Shown: piece after piece, positions 6,595 to 8,716 of the stretch
Numbering within the stretch: the first letter of the stretch is position 1
Layout of the letters: each line of letters opens with the position of its first letter
NCBI GenBank assembly: GCA_003558195.1
Contig: PWMM01000099.1
Span: 1 to 8,716 of the forward strand
DNA from: Syntrophomonadaceae bacterium
GTDB taxonomy: Bacteria > Bacillota > Dethiobacteria > DTU022
Direction: 5' to 3'
DNA length: 8,716 bases
Made by a program: the position numbers and the translations under genes
Notes under the pieces: model-generated
Seen by the model: only the letters and a program-made list of their open reading frames with translations
The model's database searches: none
What the model was told of the DNA's origin: nothing

Positions 6595-6734
6595 ATTGAT
6601 TAAAATAAATATTGATACAGAAAACCAGTTAAATCCTGGTAGTGATAATCCACAGCTATTATCTCGGTTAAGTTGGTGGATTGAATTTAAATTAGCTTAA
6701 CACAAATTACTGTTTTATTAATAGGGCACAAAAA
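6595..6734 (+). promoter_or_regulatory. AT-rich leader with small dyads upstream of the amidohydrolase
   Basis: The leader contains ACCAG-TTAAATC-CTGGT (about 6625-6641), a GTTAAG/CTTAAC pair (6667-6672 and 6696-6701) enclosing the palindrome AATTTAAATT (6684-6693), and AGGG (6723-6726) as a modest ribosome binding site 8 nt before the ATG. It resembles no riboswitch class I know. The dyads could be operator sites or chance in AT-rich DNA. Confidence 0.3.
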
Positions 6735-7997
6735 ATGATTACCATACCGGTTAATCCCTCAAAAACCTATTATATCTGGACCCCCCTGGCCCTGACCGGG
6801 CCGGACCTCCTGCCGGAAAAGAATGTTCTAATCGAAATCAAGAATACTTGTATCATCTCAATACGCCGGGTGCCACGAAATCAACTTCCCTTATCTGTAA
6901 AGAAAAATCCTGGCTTTATATGTTTTGAAGATAACGTTACCCTGATGCCATGCCTGATAGATGCCCATGTTCACCTGGCCCTTGACGGGAAAAAATTCGA
7001 AGCCCCGGCAAGATTATCCACCCAAGAGGAATATCCAAGGCATAAAATAATGCCAACTTTAAAGGCTATAAGTGAGTCAGGAATCGGAGCTGTCCGCGAT
7101 GGCAGCGACTTAAAGGGCCTTAATCTTTCGATTAAACAAAAGCTTACAGGCAGAAATTATCTTGGACCCCATATTGTTGCAACCGGCCAGGCCTTGAGAA
7201 GGAAAGGCAGTTATGGAACATTTTTGGGCAAGGCCTATACTACTTCTGCAGAAATACCTGGATTAATCCAATCTCTGAAAGCGGCAGGGGCAGACCAGGT
7301 AAAAGTCATTGCTTCTGGAATTGCAAGCTTTTTTGAGTACGGACTGGTTAAGGGGCCGGTAATTTCTCGTGAGGATTTAAGGATGATAATGGGATTTGCA
7401 AACAAGTTGAAGCTTAAAGTTATGGCTCATGCCAGCTCTGCGGAAGCAGTGGCAAAGGTAGTAGAAGCAGGCGTGGATTCAGTAGAGCACGGTTATTTTG
7501 TTGATAACCATACCTTACAAAATATGGCTGTAAAACAGGTAGCCTGGGTTCCCACCATCATTCCGGTGGCAGTTCAGACCAGAGAACCGCTTTGTAACGA
7601 ACGCACAGCCGGTGAGATAGAAGTAATAAAAAGACTATATGAAGAACAACTGGAGAAACTTAACATTGCTGTTAAGGCATGTGTACCTTTAGGCATAGGC
7701 ACTGATGCTGGAGCAAACGGGGTAGAACATGCCTCAAACCTCGTTGAGGAAATGCTGCTTTACAGTAAAGCTACCCTTGATAATAGCTGCATACTGAGGG
7801 CGGCAACAACAGGCAATGCAAAAATATTGGGGCTTGAAAAGGTTATAGGCCGAATTGAAAAGGACTACAAGGCCGCCTTAATCGCAGTAAATGGCAACCC
7901 TCTTAAAGACCTGTCCCGGCTTAATGATATAAGTGCCCACTTCTTAATTGGTGCCGGAGCAGGCAGTAAAGAGTTTAAGCAGGAACAGCAGCTGTAA
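6735..7997 (+). CDS. Amidohydrolase family protein (imidazolonepropionase/Xaa-Pro dipeptidase-like)
   Basis: A 420-residue metal-dependent hydrolase of the amidohydrolase superfamily, probably cytoplasmic as no signal peptide is seen. An N-terminal β-sandwich part (to about 68) precedes the TIM-barrel. Metal-site residues can be placed: H78 and H80 in DAHVH, K190 in QVKV (candidate carbamylated lysine), H232 in MAHAS, H252 in VEHGYF and D324 in IGTDAG. That set fits the binuclear subtype to which prolidase-like and imidazolonepropionase-related enzymes belong. Annotation pipelines often call such proteins imidazolonepropionase, but no hut genes are nearby, so histidine degradation is not supported. 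Cyclic imides, dipeptides or N-acyl amino acids are equally possible substrates. A strong promoter precedes it and it appears monocistronic. Confidence 0.88.
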   Translation: MITIPVNPSKTYYIWTPLALTGPDLLPEKNVLIEIKNTCIISIRRVPRNQLPLSVKKNPGFICFEDNVTLMPCLIDAHVHLALDGKKFEAPARLSTQEEYPRHKIMPTLKAISESGIGAVRDGSDLKGLNLSIKQKLTGRNYLGPHIVATGQALRRKGSYGTFLGKAYTTSAEIPGLIQSLKAAGADQVKVIASGIASFFEYGLVKGPVISREDLRMIMGFANKLKLKVMAHASSAEAVAKVVEAGVDSVEHGYFVDNHTLQNMAVKQVAWVPTIIPVAVQTREPLCNERTAGEIEVIKRLYEEQLEKLNIAVKACVPLGIGTDAGANGVEHASNLVEEMLLYSKATLDNSCILRAATTGNAKILGLEKVIGRIEKDYKAALIAVNGNPLKDLSRLNDISAHFLIGAGAGSKEFKQEQQL

Positions 7998-8051
7998 AGA
8001 GTGCCGGGTGACCAAAATAACCAAAAAAAGAAGCTATAAAAGAACCCCGGT

Positions 8052-8237
8052 ATGAAGAAGACGTGACTGGTAGTTGCTATGTTGGGCGCTACCACGACCT
8101 GCTGCCTGGTCTTGAGCGGTTGGCTAGTGGTGAAAGGGGGAATCAGCACAACCATGGGGCTTTTCCATGAGCTGTTGTTAAGAGGATTTGAAAAAAACAA
8201 TATTATTCCAACAGGGTTTAAAATAGCAGTACAGTAA
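8052..8237 (+). pseudogene. Hydrophobic small ORF interrupted by TGA at codon 5
   Basis: From ATG 8052 the frame reads MKKT, then TGA (8064-8066), then LVVAMLGATTTCCLVLSGWL and a more polar tail ending ...GFKIAVQ before TAA. Reading the TGA as a mutated tryptophan codon gives a 61-residue protein with a basic N-terminus and one membrane segment. Translation could also begin at ATG 8079 to give 52 residues. No good ribosome binding site precedes either ATG. A hairpin (8068-8094) begins two bases after the TGA. It lies in the 321-bp gap between the amidohydrolase and KatG genes; I do not recognise the product. Confidence 0.25.
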
Positions 8238-8259
8238 AACTGTTTTTCTGGATTATATA

Positions 8260-8290
8260 AAAGGAACCCCTTAAATTAAGGAGTTCCTTT
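8260..8290 (-). terminator. Terminator of the catalase-peroxidase gene
   Basis: AAAGGAAC-C-CCTTAA and TTAAGG-A-GTTCCTTT form a long stem with one internal mismatch. On the minus strand the stem is followed by a T-rich tail (CCTTTTATATAAT). It begins 28 nt after the katG stop, so it fits katG termination; it could also stop plus-strand transcripts from the amidohydrolase side. Confidence 0.75.
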
Positions 8291-8318
8291 AAACATCTCA
8301 TTTAGCTTTATTTAATTA

Positions 8319-8716
8319 TTATCTTAGGTCAAAGCGATCTGCGTTCATAACTTTGTTCCAGGTTGTAATGAAATCGTTAACGAATTTTTCCCTGGCATCA
8401 TTACTTGCATAGACTTCTGCTAATGCTCTAAGCTCAGAATTTGAGCCGAAGATTAAGTCGACCCGGGTGCCTGTCCATTTAAGATCTCCTGTTTTAATAC
8501 TGTGTCCTTCGAAAACATCTTCGTCTTCAGAGCTTGCTTTCCAGGCTATATCCATGTCCAGCAGGTTGACAAAGAAATCATTGGTTAAGCTTTCTGGGTT
8601 AGCAGTAAATACACCGTGCTGACTCTTTTGATAGTTAGCGTTTAAAGCTCTCATGCCACCGACTAAAACAGTCATCTCGGGTGCGGTTAACCCTAAAAGC
8701 TGAGCACGATCAAGAA
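8319..8716 (-). CDS. katG: Catalase-peroxidase KatG, C-terminal part (5' end outside window)
   Basis: The visible 132 codons encode the C-terminal end of a bifunctional haem catalase-peroxidase that removes hydrogen peroxide. LDRAQLLGLTAPEMTVLVGG, then the segments HGVF, LTNDFFVNLLDM and KWTGTRVDLIFGSNSELRA are diagnostic. The ending DFITTWNKVMNADRFDLR matches the normal C-terminus, so the 3' end is complete. The frame stays open past ATG 8675 to the window edge, so that ATG is internal. The haem-binding N-terminal domain, catalytic residues and promoter are off the window. This C-terminal domain is a duplicated peroxidase fold without haem that supports the active N-terminal half. Its presence implies exposure to oxygen or peroxide. 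Confidence 0.95.
   Translation of the reverse strand, partial: LDRAQLLGLTAPEMTVLVGGMRALNANYQKSQHGVFTANPESLTNDFFVNLLDMDIAWKASSEDEDVFEGHSIKTGDLKWTGTRVDLIFGSNSELRALAEVYASNDAREKFVNDFITTWNKVMNADRFDLR

Noticed and set aside
6735..7997. Specific call as HutI imidazolonepropionase
   Set aside because: The family motifs are shared by many amidohydrolases and no other histidine-utilisation gene is in the window.
8064..8094. A confident selenocysteine codon with SECIS hairpin
   Set aside because: The predicted protein has no redox motif around the TGA and no ribosome binding site, and a one-base nonsense change explains it more simply. Kept only as a weak observation.
8319..8675. A complete 118-residue protein starting at ATG 8675
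   Set aside because: The frame continues upstream to the window edge and those residues also match KatG, so the ATG is internal.
1..8716. CRISPR array or tandem repeats
   Set aside because: No regularly spaced short repeats were seen; the only clear long repeat is the tmRNA 3'-end pair.

Overview
The window looks like a piece of a low-to-moderate GC Firmicutes chromosome, most likely a clostridial or syntrophic anaerobe (Peptococcaceae or Syntrophomonadaceae-like). This is an inference from the rnr–smpB–ssrA gene order, TTG start codons, strong purine-rich ribosome binding sites and overall protein style. The species cannot be named from the sequence.

Positions 1-3650 hold a conserved RNA and translation quality-control block: RNase R (TTG start), a small nitroreductase that begins directly after the rnr stop codon, SmpB (TTG start), tmRNA (ssrA) and a rho-independent terminator. 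RNase R degrades the non-stop mRNAs released by trans-translation, and SmpB delivers tmRNA to stalled ribosomes, so three of the four genes serve one pathway. The tmRNA encodes a short tag, (A)AKPNYALAA.

Positions 3582-6498 look like an old integration scar. The 3' end of tmRNA plus its terminator is repeated exactly 2,822 bp downstream (3582-3676 and 6404-6498). The first 67 bp differ at four sites, and a further 16-bp block is shared at the same offset. Between the copies lie a frameshifted relic (3663-4206), an intact SLC13/DASS-type permease with two TrkA-C (RCK_C) domains on the minus strand, and a tiny minus-strand ORF (6213-6359). No integrase is visible, so any mobile element is a remnant.

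Positions 6499-8716 hold a strong promoter with a ~140-nt leader, a metal-dependent amidohydrolase of the imidazolonepropionase/prolidase-like type, a gap containing a TGA-interrupted hydrophobic ORF, and the C-terminal end of a catalase-peroxidase (KatG) on the minus strand with its own hairpin terminator. KatG runs off the right edge of the window.

I found no CRISPR array, complete insertion sequence, tRNA gene or clear new defence system. The most interesting feature is the duplicated tmRNA end and what lies between the two copies.
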